A stretch of DNA of 64,000 nt from Vreelandella neptunia. Lineage in GTDB: Bacteria; Pseudomonadota; Gammaproteobacteria; Pseudomonadales; Halomonadaceae. Location of the stretch: NCBI RefSeq assembly GCF_034479615.1, contig NZ_CP140255.1:62001-126000 (forward strand). Reading direction: 5' to 3'. Positions 40,161 to 48,701 of this stretch are shown here, one piece after another; the stretch's first letter is position 1; the number at the start of each line of letters is the position of its first letter. Under the pieces are notes generated by a model. That model saw nothing but the letters and a program-made list of their open reading frames with translations, did no database searches and was not told the origin of the DNA. The position numbers and the translations under genes are program-made.

Positions 40161-42011
40161 TTACTTCTTGCTGTAACGCTTACGCTCGGTCTCTTTCAGC
40201 AGCTTTTTACGCAGGCGGATGTGCGCTGGCGTGACTTCGACAAGCTCGTCAGAGTCGAGGAACTCAATGGCCTGCTCCAGGGAGAACTTAACCGGCGGGG
40301 TCAATACGATGTTTTCATCGTTACCGGTAGAGCGCATGTTGTCGAGCTTCTTGCCTTTGGTGGGGTTAACCACCATGTCGTTAGCGCGGTTGTTGATACC
40401 GATCAGCATGCCTTCGTAAACTTCCGTGGCGTGATCGATAATCAGCTTGCCGCGCTCTTGCAGTGCATACAGTGCGTAGGCAAGGGCTTTACCGTCAACC
40501 ATCGAAACCAGCACGCCGTTACGACGCTCGATAGAGGCTTCAGGCTTCAGCGGGCCGTAGTGATCAAAGCGGCTGGTCAGAATACCGGTGCCCGAAGTCA
40601 GGGTCAGGAACTGGCCGCGGAAACCGATCAAGCCACGAGCAGGAATGATGAAGTCCAGGCGAACCCGTCCTTTACCGTCCGGCAGCATGTTGGTCATCTC
40701 ACCTTTACGGTAGCCCAGCTCTTCCATGATTGAGCCTTGGTGCTGCTCTTCACAGTCGATGATGACCTCTTCGTAGGGCTCCTGCTTTTCACCGTCGATC
40801 TCTTTGATGATGACTTCGGGGCGGCCTACGGCCAGCTCAAAGCCTTCACGGCGCATGGTTTCGATCAGCACCGAGAGGTGCAGCTCGCCACGCCCAGAAA
40901 CCTTGAACTTCTCAGGGGTTTCGCCCTGTTCAACGCGCAGTGCCACGTTGTGAATCAGCTCTTGATCAAGGCGATCCTTGATGTTGCGGCTGGTCACAAA
41001 CTTGCCATCTTTACCGGCGAACGGTGAATCGTTGACCTGGAAGGTCATTGAAACGGTCGGTTCGTCGACGGACAGTGGCGGCAGTGCCTCGACCTTGGCC
41101 GGATCGCATAGCGTATCCGAAATCGACAGATCGTCGATGCCGGTAACACAGACGATGTCGCCCGCGGTGGCTTCGTTGGTCTGCACGCGCTCAAGACCCA
41201 TATGGGTCATGACCTGACCGATTTTGCCTTTACGCACATTGCCATCAACGCCGATGATCGACACTTGCTGGTTCGGTTTCACCGCGCCACGCTTGATGCG
41301 ACCCAGGCCGATAACGCCTACGTAGCTGTTGTAATCAAGCGCAGAGATCTGCATCTGGAAGGGGCCGTTAAGCTCAACCTTAGGCGGCTCGACGATATCG
41401 ACGATGGCCTGGAACATGGGATCCATGTTGTCCGCCAGCTCTTCAGGATCCATACCGGCAATGCCGTTTAGGGCAGAGCAGTAGATGATCGGGAAATCGA
41501 GCTGTTCGTCAGACGCACCGAGGTTGTCGAACAGATCAAAAATCTGGTCGATAACCCAGTCAGGGCGTGCGCCGGGACGGTCAATTTTGTTGACCACCAC
41601 GATCGGCCTCAGGCCTTGGGCGAAGGCTTTCTGGGTCACAAAGCGGGTTTGCGGCATCGGGCCATCAACGGCGTCTACTAGCAGTAGCACCGAATCGACC
41701 ATTGACATGACGCGCTCAACCTCGCCGCCGAAATCGGCGTGCCCAGGCGTATCCACGATGTTGATGTGGTAGCCATTACCTTCGCTGTCTTGCCATTGAA
41801 TGGCCGTATTCTTGGCCAAAATGGTAATGCCACGCTCTTTTTCCTGATCGTTTGAGTCCATGATGCGCTCTTGACCTTCTGCTTTACGGTCAAGGGTGCC
41901 AGACTGGCTCAGGAGTTTGTCGACCAGTGTGGTTTTACCATGGTCAACGTGGGCTATGATCGCGACGTTGCGCAGGTTATTAACCGCGCTGGAGTTTTGC
42001 TGGTTTTGCAT
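40161..42011 (-). CDS. typA: Ribosome-associated GTPase TypA/BipA
   Basis: A translational GTPase that binds 70S ribosomes and supports 50S assembly and stress growth, especially in the cold. From ATG 42011 the product has 616 residues and begins [19 protein letters not shown]; the G-domain motifs [16 protein letters not shown] and [10 protein letters not shown] are present, as is the BipA C-terminal domain with [20 protein letters not shown]. The frame stays open upstream to 42164, but that part is not conserved. The ribosome-binding site is weak. It is divergent from birA. Confidence 0.96.
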   Translation of the reverse strand: MQNQQNSSAVNNLRNVAIIAHVDHGKTTLVDKLLSQSGTLDRKAEGQERIMDSNDQEKERGITILAKNTAIQWQDSEGNGYHINIVDTPGHADFGGEVERVMSMVDSVLLLVDAVDGPMPQTRFVTQKAFAQGLRPIVVVNKIDRPGARPDWVIDQIFDLFDNLGASDEQLDFPIIYCSALNGIAGMDPEELADNMDPMFQAIVDIVEPPKVELNGPFQMQISALDYNSYVGVIGLGRIKRGAVKPNQQVSIIGVDGNVRKGKIGQVMTHMGLERVQTNEATAGDIVCVTGIDDLSISDTLCDPAKVEALPPLSVDEPTVSMTFQVNDSPFAGKDGKFVTSRNIKDRLDQELIHNVALRVEQGETPEKFKVSGRGELHLSVLIETMRREGFELAVGRPEVIIKEIDGEKQEPYEEVIIDCEEQHQGSIMEELGYRKGEMTNMLPDGKGRVRLDFIIPARGLIGFRGQFLTLTSGTGILTSRFDHYGPLKPEASIERRNGVLVSMVDGKALAYALYALQERGKLIIDHATEVYEGMLIGINNRANDMVVNPTKGKKLDNMRSTGNDENIVLTPPVKFSLEQAIEFLDSDELVEVTPAHIRLRKKLLKETERKRYSKK

Positions 42012-42241
42012 GCTGAGAGAGAACTCTTGTGAACACCCGTTCGTCCACGGGTCGGAAAATGCGGGTCGCAAGGGCTGGCAATTTGCCGACCATCTTGGCT
42101 CAGGGCTTGCGTCCAATAGCCATTCTACCATGTCGAAGGCTTCGCTGATATTACTGCCTCTCATATCAACCTTGGTCTAGGAATGTTTTCGCCATGAACC
42201 TCCATCCGCTAGACTAGCGCTTTTCCCACTGGGGCAGGAGC

Positions 42242-43237
42242 ATGACCATCGGCAACCTGATGCGTTTGTTAAGCGATGGCGAGGTTCACTCTGGCGAGCA
42301 GCTGGGTGAAGCGCTGGGTATTTCTCGTGCGGCGGTGTGGAAGCAGTTAAAAAAACTGGAGGCGTTAGGGGTGGAGGTAGTGGCGGTGAAAGGCCGTGGC
42401 TACCAGCTATCCCAGTGCCTGGAGCCCCTGGAAGGCGCCAAAATCGTTGCGCAGTTGCCCGCTCAGGCGCGCCACCACCTTGCGCGCCTGTTTGTTGAAG
42501 ATCAGTTACCCTCCAGCAACGAGTATCTGCGTCAGCGCTTTGAGCAGGGCGCCGGACATGGCGAGGTGTGCCTGGTTGAGCTACAGACGGCAGGGCGTGG
42601 CCGCCGGGGGCGTGTCTGGACGACGCCCTGGGGGCAGAGCCTCATGCTTTCGCTGGGCTGGCGCTTTGAGTCGGGTATCGCGGTGCTGGAAGGCTTGAGC
42701 TTAGCGGTAGGCGTCGTGGTTGCCCAAGTGCTCGAGCAGCATGGTGTTGCACCGAGGCTCAAGTGGCCTAACGATATTCTGCTCTCCGAGCAGGGTGATG
42801 ACCCAGGCGATGAGTTAGGCAAGCTGGCCGGTATACTTATCGAAGTGACCGGTGATGCGGCAGGCCCCTGCGAAGTTGTCATTGGTATGGGCATGAATTT
42901 GTGGTTGCCGCCCGCCCAGCGGGCAGCTATCGATCAGCCTGTGGCCGCGCTTTTCGAGCGGCTGCCGAATATTTCACGCAATCAACTGGCCTCTGAGGTG
43001 GTGGCAGGCCTGCTGGCTATGCTGGCTAGCTTTGAGCAGGACGGTTTTGGCGCTTGGCGGGATGCCTGGAACCAGCGCCACGCCTATGCAGGGCTGCCTA
43101 TTCGAGTGATACAGGGGCAGCAGACCAGCGATGCCGTCGCGGGGGAAGTGGATGAGAGTGGTAACCTATGGGTTGCCGAAAATGGTCACTCGCGACGCCT
43201 AGCTGGCGGTGAGATTAGCGTACGCAGGCGTTTATGA
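42242..43237 (+). CDS. birA: Biotin-protein ligase / biotin operon repressor
   Basis: Joins biotin to acetyl-CoA carboxylase BCCP and represses biotin synthesis genes. The 331-residue protein keeps an N-terminal winged helix (LGEALGISRAAVWKQLKKLE, residues about 20-40), so it is the repressor type. The ligase domain has GRGRRGRVW near residue 119 and KWPNDILL near 177, and the C-terminal SH3-like domain. ATG has GGCAGGAGC upstream. Its stop overlaps the coaX start (ATGA). Confidence 0.95.
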   Translation: MTIGNLMRLLSDGEVHSGEQLGEALGISRAAVWKQLKKLEALGVEVVAVKGRGYQLSQCLEPLEGAKIVAQLPAQARHHLARLFVEDQLPSSNEYLRQRFEQGAGHGEVCLVELQTAGRGRRGRVWTTPWGQSLMLSLGWRFESGIAVLEGLSLAVGVVVAQVLEQHGVAPRLKWPNDILLSEQGDDPGDELGKLAGILIEVTGDAAGPCEVVIGMGMNLWLPPAQRAAIDQPVAALFERLPNISRNQLASEVVAGLLAMLASFEQDGFGAWRDAWNQRHAYAGLPIRVIQGQQTSDAVAGEVDESGNLWVAENGHSRRLAGGEISVRRRL

Positions 43238-44073
43238 TTCTGGATCTTGATATCGGCAACACGCTGTCTAAATGGCGGCTCAAGGATGCCGAGAGTAGCG
43301 AGATACGTTCCCGTGGAGCGGTATGGACCCGGGAAGAGTGGCGCCCGGGGGCCGATATTCCCGATCTCGACGTGGTCGAGGCGGTACGTATATCCAGCGT
43401 CGCCAGGGCGGCGGTGCTGGAAGAAACCGTCGCCTTGTTGCGCCGCCGTGTGCGTCATGTGCACGTGGCGCACTCAACCCATGAGGCGCTAGGCGTGGTT
43501 AACGGCTATGAAGAGCCGGGGCGCTTGGGGGTTGATCGTTGGATGGGAGCGCTGGCGGGCTATCAGTTAGCGGGCGGTTGCTGTGCGGTGGATTGCGGTA
43601 GCGCGATCACTATTGACTTTGTGCTGCCAGGCGGCCAACACCTGGGTGGCTTTATTATCCCCGGTCTTCGCCTGATGAAAGAGAGCTTGAAGCTTGGCAC
43701 CCGCAATGTGGCCATTGATCCTGAAAGCGAGGCCGATGAGTTGCTAGAGCCTGGCCGACGCACTGTTGATGCGGTCAATCACGGTATCTACATGGCCGCT
43801 GTTAGTGCTATTAATCGCATCTATAGCGAAGTATGTGACCAGGAAGGTGTGGCGCTGCCAATGCTGTTAACCGGGGGCGATGCGCGGGTTGTCTCAAGAG
43901 GTGTGCAGGTTCCCCATGCAGTGTGGCCGGACATGGTCTATGGCGGCCTGGAGGCGTGCTTTCCGATGACCTTTGCCGAGCGTGCGGGTAAAATGTCGGG
44001 GGCGCCGCGGGTGCCTGAACCGGTAGCGCTAGAAAAGATTCGCGCAGGACTTGCATTCTCCATGCTGCTTTGA
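43234..44073 (+). CDS. coaX: Type III pantothenate kinase
   Basis: Phosphorylates pantothenate, the first step of CoA synthesis; type III enzymes are not feedback-inhibited by CoA. The 279-residue protein has the ASKHA motifs DIGNT at residue 6, GVDRWMGAL near 93 and DCGSAITIDFV near 113. It overlaps birA by four bases, and birA-coaX order upstream of tRNA-Tyr is common in Pseudomonas and relatives. No terminator is visible before the tRNA promoter. Confidence 0.94.
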   Translation: MILDLDIGNTLSKWRLKDAESSEIRSRGAVWTREEWRPGADIPDLDVVEAVRISSVARAAVLEETVALLRRRVRHVHVAHSTHEALGVVNGYEEPGRLGVDRWMGALAGYQLAGGCCAVDCGSAITIDFVLPGGQHLGGFIIPGLRLMKESLKLGTRNVAIDPESEADELLEPGRRTVDAVNHGIYMAAVSAINRIYSEVCDQEGVALPMLLTGGDARVVSRGVQVPHAVWPDMVYGGLEACFPMTFAERAGKMSGAPRVPEPVALEKIRAGLAFSMLL

Positions 44074-44150
44074 CAGAATGCAGCGCGTTCCAAGGCAGGC
44101 AGAAGATGCGCTGGTATCGCAAGCTACGATAAATTAAGTAAATATCTAGC

Positions 44151-44178
44151 TTGACACTGTTTTGGAGGCTGGCATAAT
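44151..44178 (+). promoter_or_regulatory. Promoter of the tRNA-Tyr/Gly/Thr unit
   Basis: Perfect TTGACA (44151-44156) and CATAAT (44173-44178) are separated by 16 bp. The following GTGCCGCC discriminator is GC-rich, as in stringently controlled stable-RNA promoters. Confidence 0.8.
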
Positions 44179-44192
44179 GTGCCGCCACAGTT

Positions 44193-44276
<84 letters not shown>

Positions 44277-44408
44277 GAATTAAGCAGCAGCGATTAGATC
44301 GGTGCTGCTGAATGAAAAGCCGGTAGCGGGCATTGTCTACGGTTTATAGCTTCAGTAAGTTAGAGTTATAAAGCGGCGCGTAGCGGATCGTCATTCTAGA
44401 CAGGTTCT

Positions 44409-44482
<74 letters not shown>

Positions 44483-44495
44483 GTTGATGTGTTTG

Positions 44496-44570
44496 GCTCA
44501 TGTAGCTCAGGGGTAGAGCACACCCTTGGTAAGGGTGAGGTCGACGGTTCAATTCCGTCCATGAGCTCCA
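44496..44570 (+). tRNA. tRNA-Thr (GGU)
   Basis: Acceptor GCTCATG pairs with CATGAGC; anticodon loop TTGGTAA gives GGU; T-arm CGGTTCAATTCCG; encoded CCA. In many gammaproteobacteria a tuf gene follows this tRNA; here a terminator does. Confidence 0.97.
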
Positions 44571-44582
44571 TATTGCAGATCA

Positions 44583-44605
44583 AGCGAGCGAAGCTCGCTT
44601 TTTTT
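44583..44605 (+). terminator. Terminator after tRNA-Thr
   Basis: Stem AGCGAGC/GCTCGCT with a 3-nt loop, followed by six T. It ends the tRNA-Tyr/Gly/Thr unit 12 bp after the last tRNA. Confidence 0.9.
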
Positions 44606-44654
44606 GTCTCTGCGTTTGGGTGGGTTTTTGTAGCGCTCGAGCGTAAAGAAGGGG

Positions 44655-44683
44655 TTGTCAGGTGTGGGTTTCTCCGCTACCAT
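44655..44683 (+). promoter_or_regulatory. Candidate promoter of tRNA-Trp-secE-nusG
   Basis: TTGTCA (44655-44660) and TACCAT (44678-44683) with a 17-bp spacer lie about 100 bp before tRNA-Trp and after the previous terminator. A promoter is needed here; this is the best match seen. Confidence 0.4.
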
Positions 44684-44784
44684 GGCGCCCGCTGTTGTAT
44701 AGGCGGTCGAAAAGACGCTTATTAGCAGAAGTAAAAGCAAAAAGTAGATAGAAGCTAGAAAATAGAAAGTCAGTACGACGATAC

Positions 44785-44860
<76 letters not shown>

Positions 44861-44933
44861 ACCTTCCCCAGGTTGGTATGTCTTTTTCCAAAATTCTTTT
44901 ATCGTTCGCCGCACCCTGAGGAGTCTCGTTTTT

Positions 44934-45317
44934 ATGAAGCCTGGTTCTGTAAAACATGGCGCCGAGGTGCAACAGACGCGCCATGACGGGCTCAAGTGGG
45001 CGGCGGTCGTAGCGCTGCTTGTCGTTGCTGTTGTTGGTAATACCTATTTCGCCGATATTGGCCTGCTCTACCGCGTGCTTGGCGTAGTGGTGTTGTGTGT
45101 GATTGCGGGTTTAATCGCGCTAACCACTACCAAAGGTCGTGATTTAGTAGAGCTTGCCAGAAGCGCCAAGAAAGAGATTCAGCGCGTTGTATGGCCGACC
45201 CGAGCCGAAACCATTCAAACCACGGCCATTGTGCTAGTGGCCGTTTTGGTGGTGGGGCTAATGCTGTGGTTGATCGACACTCTTCTTGGCTGGGCGATGT
45301 CCGGCGTCATTGGTTAG
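44934..45317 (+). CDS. secE: Preprotein translocase subunit SecE
   Basis: Clamps the two halves of the SecY channel. The 127-residue protein has three membrane segments (about 20-37, 45-64 and 95-118), like the E. coli form, and the conserved cytoplasmic block [17 protein letters not shown] before the last helix. It lies between tRNA-Trp and nusG, the usual place. RBS is TGAGGAGTC a little upstream of ATG. Confidence 0.96.
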   Translation: MKPGSVKHGAEVQQTRHDGLKWAAVVALLVVAVVGNTYFADIGLLYRVLGVVVLCVIAGLIALTTTKGRDLVELARSAKKEIQRVVWPTRAETIQTTAIVLVAVLVVGLMLWLIDTLLGWAMSGVIG

Positions 45318-45325
45318 GAGCATTC

Positions 45326-45859
45326 ATGTCCAAACGTTGGTACGTCGTTCACGCTTATTCTGGCTTTGAAAAGCATGTCATGCGCTCATTGATTGAGCGT
45401 GTGAAGATGTATGGTATGGAAGATCGTTTTGGCGAAATTCTGGTGCCAACTGAAGAAGTTGTCGAAATGCGTGACGGCAAGCGACGCAAGAGCGAGCGCA
45501 AGTTTTATCCCGGCTACGTATTGGTCGAGATGGAGATGGCCGACGAAACCTGGCACCTCGTCAATGAGACGCCGCGTGTTATGGGCTTTATCGGTGGTAC
45601 AAAAGAGAAACCTGCGCCAATCACTTCTCGCGAAGCAGATGCCATTTTGCTGCGCGTTAAAGACGGTACTGATAAGCCGCGGCCTAAAACGATGTTTGAG
45701 CCGGGTCAGTCAGTGCGTGTTGTCGACGGGCCGTTTGCCGATTTCAATGGTGTTGTCGAAGAAGTTAATTACGAAAAGAGTCGTCTGCATGTCAGCGTGC
45801 TGATCTTCGGGCGCTCTACACCTGTTGAGTTAGAATTTTCTCAGGTTGAGAAAGAATAA
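45326..45859 (+). CDS. nusG: Transcription antitermination/elongation factor NusG
   Basis: Binds RNA polymerase and links it to Rho or to the leading ribosome. From ATG 45326 (TAGGAG upstream) the product has 177 residues, starting [18 protein letters not shown]; the NGN domain covers residues 1-115 and the KOW domain the last 55 ([19 protein letters not shown]). The frame is open farther upstream but overlaps secE. The last 22 bp including the stop are tandemly duplicated after the gene. Confidence 0.97.
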   Translation: MSKRWYVVHAYSGFEKHVMRSLIERVKMYGMEDRFGEILVPTEEVVEMRDGKRRKSERKFYPGYVLVEMEMADETWHLVNETPRVMGFIGGTKEKPAPITSREADAILLRVKDGTDKPRPKTMFEPGQSVRVVDGPFADFNGVVEEVNYEKSRLHVSVLIFGRSTPVELEFSQVEKE

Positions 45860-45882
45860 GTCTCAGGTTGAGAAAGAGTAAG
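45839..45882 (+). repeat. 22-bp tandem duplication of the nusG tail
   Basis: Two direct copies, 45839-45860 and 45861-45882, differ at one base (AATAAG against AGTAAG). The first copy codes the last residues and stop of NusG; the second is untranslated and, at 22 bp, out of frame. Confidence 0.9.
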
Positions 45883-45927
45883 TTTTGATTCGCGTGAGAT
45901 GACCTGGCGGTTGTCTCGCTGGTACCG

Positions 45928-45951
45928 GGGAGCCTTCGGGCGCTATTACCC
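45928..45951 (+). promoter_or_regulatory. Candidate L1-binding site in the rplK leader
   Basis: A short helix GGG/CCC, an asymmetric internal loop (A against GCTATTA), then GCC/GGC closed by a TTCG tetraloop, just before the rplK Shine-Dalgarno. This matches the layout of the L1 target in rplKA leaders, by which excess L1 represses its own operon. Confidence 0.6.
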
Positions 45952-45967
45952 AATTGGAGCATAAACG

Positions 45968-46399
45968 ATGGCCAAGAAAGTACAGGCTTACATCAAACTG
46001 CAGGTTGCTGCAGGTAAAGCCAATCCAAGCCCGCCGGTAGGCCCAGCACTGGGTCAGCACGGCGTGAACATCATGGAATTCTGTAAGGCGTTCAACGCCG
46101 CGACTCAAGAAATTGAGCCGGGCCTGCCGACGCCAGTCGTGATCACTGTCTACTCTGACCGTAGCTTCACGTTCGTTACCAAGACGCCGCCTGCTGCCGT
46201 GCTGCTGAAAAAAGCCGCTGGTATCAAGTCCGGTTCTGGTGAGCCGAACAAGAAGAAGGTCGGCACCGTAACGCGTGAACAGCTTGAAGAGATCGCCAAG
46301 ACTAAAGAGCCTGATTTAACGGCTGCGAATCTCGATGCCGCTGTACGCACCATTGCTGGCAGCGCGCGCAGCATGGGCCTAAACGTGGAGGGTCTCTGA
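45968..46399 (+). CDS. rplK: 50S ribosomal protein L11
   Basis: Part of the GTPase-associated centre on 23S rRNA and needed for RelA activation. The 143-residue protein has the usual length and starts [20 protein letters not shown], with [21 protein letters not shown] is TTGGAGC. It is 2 bp from rplA and shares L1 control. Confidence 0.98.
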   Translation: MAKKVQAYIKLQVAAGKANPSPPVGPALGQHGVNIMEFCKAFNAATQEIEPGLPTPVVITVYSDRSFTFVTKTPPAAVLLKKAAGIKSGSGEPNKKKVGTVTREQLEEIAKTKEPDLTAANLDAAVRTIAGSARSMGLNVEGL

Positions 46400-46401
46400 T
46401 C

Positions 46402-47094
46402 ATGGCTAAACTGTCTAAGCGTGCGAAAATCATTCGCGAAAAAGTAGACACCACTAAAGCCTACTCTATTGAAGAAGCGGTAGCGCTGCTCTCCGAGCTG
46501 TCTACTGTTAAATTCAAAGAGTCCGTTGATGTCGCCATCAATCTGGGCGTTGACCCGCGTAAATCCGACCAGGTTGTGCGTGGCGCTACCGTCATGCCTA
46601 ACGGTACCGGTAAAGACGTACGCGTTGCGGTCTTCACCCAGGGTGCCAATGCCGATGCCGCTAAAGAAGCCGGTGCCGACATCGTGGGTATGGATGACTT
46701 GGCTGAGCAAGTGAAAAAAGGCGTGATGGATTTTGACGTCGTTATCGCTTCGCCAGATGCCATGCGCGTAGTCGGCCAGTTGGGTCAGATTCTAGGCCCA
46801 CGTGGCCTGATGCCTAACCCGAAAGTTGGCACCGTAACGCCTGATGTGGCGACAGCGGTTAAAAATGCTAAAGCGGGTCAGGTGCGTTTCCGTACCGACA
46901 AAAACGGCATTATCCATACTACTCTGGGTAAAGTGGATTTTGACGCAGCAGCCATTAACGGCAACCTGGAAGCCCTGGTTGCTGACCTGAAGCGCCTCAA
47001 GCCGAGCGCGTCTAAAGGCATTTACTTCAAAAAAATGACCCTGTCTACTACTATGGGCCCGGGTTTGACAATCGATCACTCTGCTTTCGCGTAA
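46402..47094 (+). CDS. rplA: 50S ribosomal protein L1
   Basis: Forms the L1 stalk, which moves deacylated tRNA out of the E site, and represses the rplKA mRNA. The 230-residue product has [17 protein letters not shown] near residue 69 and [15 protein letters not shown] near 132. It follows rplK by 2 bp. Confidence 0.98.
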   Translation: MAKLSKRAKIIREKVDTTKAYSIEEAVALLSELSTVKFKESVDVAINLGVDPRKSDQVVRGATVMPNGTGKDVRVAVFTQGANADAAKEAGADIVGMDDLAEQVKKGVMDFDVVIASPDAMRVVGQLGQILGPRGLMPNPKVGTVTPDVATAVKNAKAGQVRFRTDKNGIIHTTLGKVDFDAAAINGNLEALVADLKRLKPSASKGIYFKKMTLSTTMGPGLTIDHSAFA

Positions 47095-47413
47095 AGCGAG
47101 TCATCGTTGGTTTTTTTGAAACAACCGAGCAAGAACTTTGCGGTCCCCCGTTTGGTGGCTATCACTGGTCGGGGCATCGTCAAAGACCGCAGGTGCCGCG
47201 CTTGGTAAGTACGCAAGTACTTACAAGGGCGGCTTAATTGCCCTATAAGCGCCTGCGCAGATGGTGTGGCCGCCAGTTGGTTAAGCTTAGACGGCTTTCT
47301 GGTGAGCACCATCCCCAAGGCTTCCCACTTTGCAGCGTTTTTAGCACAGCAGAGTGGGGAGAGATGGTAACCACCGGAACCTTCCTGGGTTCCGGCACGA
47401 AGGAGTGATCACT
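47095..47413 (+). promoter_or_regulatory. rplA-rplJ spacer: candidate promoter and L10 leader
   Basis: This 319-bp stretch holds no gene. A hairpin with 8-bp stem and GCAA loop (GTAAGTAC/GTACTTAC, 47205-47224) overlaps a possible promoter, TTACAA (47221-47226) and TATAAG (47244-47249) with a 17-bp spacer. The RNA beyond it can form CCATC/GATGG (47309-47313 with 47363-47367) enclosing CCCACT/AGTGGG (47324-47329 with 47353-47358), then CCGGAACC/GGTTCCGG (47374-47395) directly before the Shine-Dalgarno. That is the layout of the L10 leader, bound by L10-L7/L12 to repress rplJL translation. Confidence 0.65.
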
Positions 47414-47920
47414 GTGCCACTAGCACTTGAAGGCAAGAAAGCGATTGTTGCCGAGGTCAGTGAAGCGGCCAAGGGCGCACTCTCCGTCGTAGTTGCTGAT
47501 TCTCGCGGCGTTACGGTTGGTAAAATGACCGATCTGCGCAAGCAGGCGCGTGAGAATGGTGTAGAGCTGCGTGTTGTACGTAATACGCTGGCTCGCCGCG
47601 CTCTCGAGGGCACTCAGTGGGAGTGCTTGAACGATAGCTTCGTCGGTCCTACGTTGTTGGCTTTCTCTACTGACCATCCGGGCGCTGCCGCTCGTCTGTT
47701 CAAAGAGTTTGCTAAAACGGACAAGAACTTCGAAGTAAAAGCGTTGGCCTACGAAGGTGAGCTGATTCCGGCTGCTGACATCGACCGTCTGGCAACCCTA
47801 CCGACACACGACGAAGCAATTGCCAAGTTGATGTCGGTAATGAAAGAAGCCTCCGCTGGCAAGCTGGTTCGTACTCTGGCCGCACTGCGCGACCAGAAGC
47901 AAGAAGCAGAAGCTGCTTAA
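47414..47920 (+). CDS. rplJ: 50S ribosomal protein L10
   Basis: Anchors the L7/L12 dimers in the ribosomal stalk. GTG 47414 is chosen: AAGGAG is nine bases upstream and the product (168 residues) then starts [19 protein letters not shown] like its relatives; earlier in-frame codons have no support. [19 protein letters not shown] and [10 protein letters not shown] are typical. It heads rplJL-rpoBC. Confidence 0.97.
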   Translation: MPLALEGKKAIVAEVSEAAKGALSVVVADSRGVTVGKMTDLRKQARENGVELRVVRNTLARRALEGTQWECLNDSFVGPTLLAFSTDHPGAAARLFKEFAKTDKNFEVKALAYEGELIPAADIDRLATLPTHDEAIAKLMSVMKEASAGKLVRTLAALRDQKQEAEAA

Positions 47921-48032
47921 GCAGCGTTTCTTGCAGGTGGCGTGAACGATCTGATCGATACGCTGCCTGAACCGAGCAATGAATCCTGAGTCATCGGCTG
48001 ACCGAGACTCCCGCAAAGTTAGGAATGAAACA

Positions 48033-48401
48033 ATGGCACTGTCTAAAGACGATATCATCAATGCTGTAGCCGACATGTCCGTAATGGAAGTTGTCGAGCT
48101 GATCGAAGCAATGGAAGAGAAATTCGGCGTTTCTGCCGCTGCTGCTGTTATGGCTGGTCCGGCTGCTGCTGGCGAAGCTGCTGAAGAGCAGACTGAGTTC
48201 GACGTCGTTCTGACCGCTGCTGGTGACAAGAAAGTTAACGTCATCAAAGCAGTACGTGAGATCACTGGCCTTGGCTTGAAAGAAGCTAAAGGTGCTGTTG
48301 ACGGCGCTCCGGCGACCATCAAAGAAGGTCTGTCTAAAGACGACGCTGAAGCAGCTAAAGCTAAGCTGGAAGAAGCGGGCGCAACCGTCGAGCTCAAGTA
48401 A
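48033..48401 (+). CDS. rplL: 50S ribosomal protein L7/L12
   Basis: Stalk protein that recruits translational GTPases. From ATG 48033 (TAGGAA upstream) it has 122 residues: an N-terminal dimerisation domain ([19 protein letters not shown]), an Ala/Gly-rich hinge near residues 37-53, and a C-terminal domain with [20 protein letters not shown]. Typical length and composition. Confidence 0.98.
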   Translation: MALSKDDIINAVADMSVMEVVELIEAMEEKFGVSAAAAVMAGPAAAGEAAEEQTEFDVVLTAAGDKKVNVIKAVREITGLGLKEAKGAVDGAPATIKEGLSKDDAEAAKAKLEEAGATVELK

Positions 48402-48441
48402 TTCTTGTGCGGACGGCTTTACGCGCTGCGTAAGCTTCCAC

Positions 48442-48475
48442 GGCTGGCGGCGGGATATCCCGCTGCCGGCCTTTT
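48442..48475 (+). terminator. Attenuator between rplL and rpoB
   Basis: A long hairpin centred on the palindrome GCGGGATATCCCGC, extended by GGC/GCC pairs with small mismatches, is followed by CTTTTTCTG. In E. coli a partial terminator at this place sets the ratio of L7/L12 to RNA polymerase subunits; the same role is inferred. Confidence 0.75.
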
Positions 48476-48557
48476 TCTGTTGTAACTGATGTTTAAGAGC
48501 AGCGGCGCTGTTGGCAAATAGCGGAAACGACAGAAACGTAAAAGCGTTATTGAATAT

Positions 48558-48583
48558 AGTGTTATCGACTACAGTGTTATCGA
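48558..48583. repeat. Two 15-bp-spaced repeats before rpoB
   Basis: AGTGTTATCGA occurs at 48558-48568 and 48573-48583, a 15-bp period, in the 300-bp rplL-rpoB spacer. No function assigned; the rest of the spacer between the attenuator and rpoB shows no other clear signal. Confidence 0.7.
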
Positions 48584-48701
48584 ACTAGATTTTCGACGGC
48601 GAGCTACCGATTTAGGAGCTTGCTGTCTGCGTCTGACGAAGCCCGCCGGGCAGCGATGACCACGCATCGGTCACCCATGGTGAACAAGCTGGGGAATACA
48701 G

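Noticed and set aside
42012..42164. N-terminal extension of TypA
   Set aside because: Not conserved in the family and lies in the divergent typA-birA control region.
44277..44408. A further tRNA or small RNA between tRNA-Tyr and tRNA-Gly
   Set aside because: No cloverleaf, CCA end or T-arm could be found; it appears to be a transcribed spacer.
45191..45325. Longer NusG overlapping secE
   Set aside because: The true start at 45326 has TAGGAG and gives the standard 177-residue NusG.
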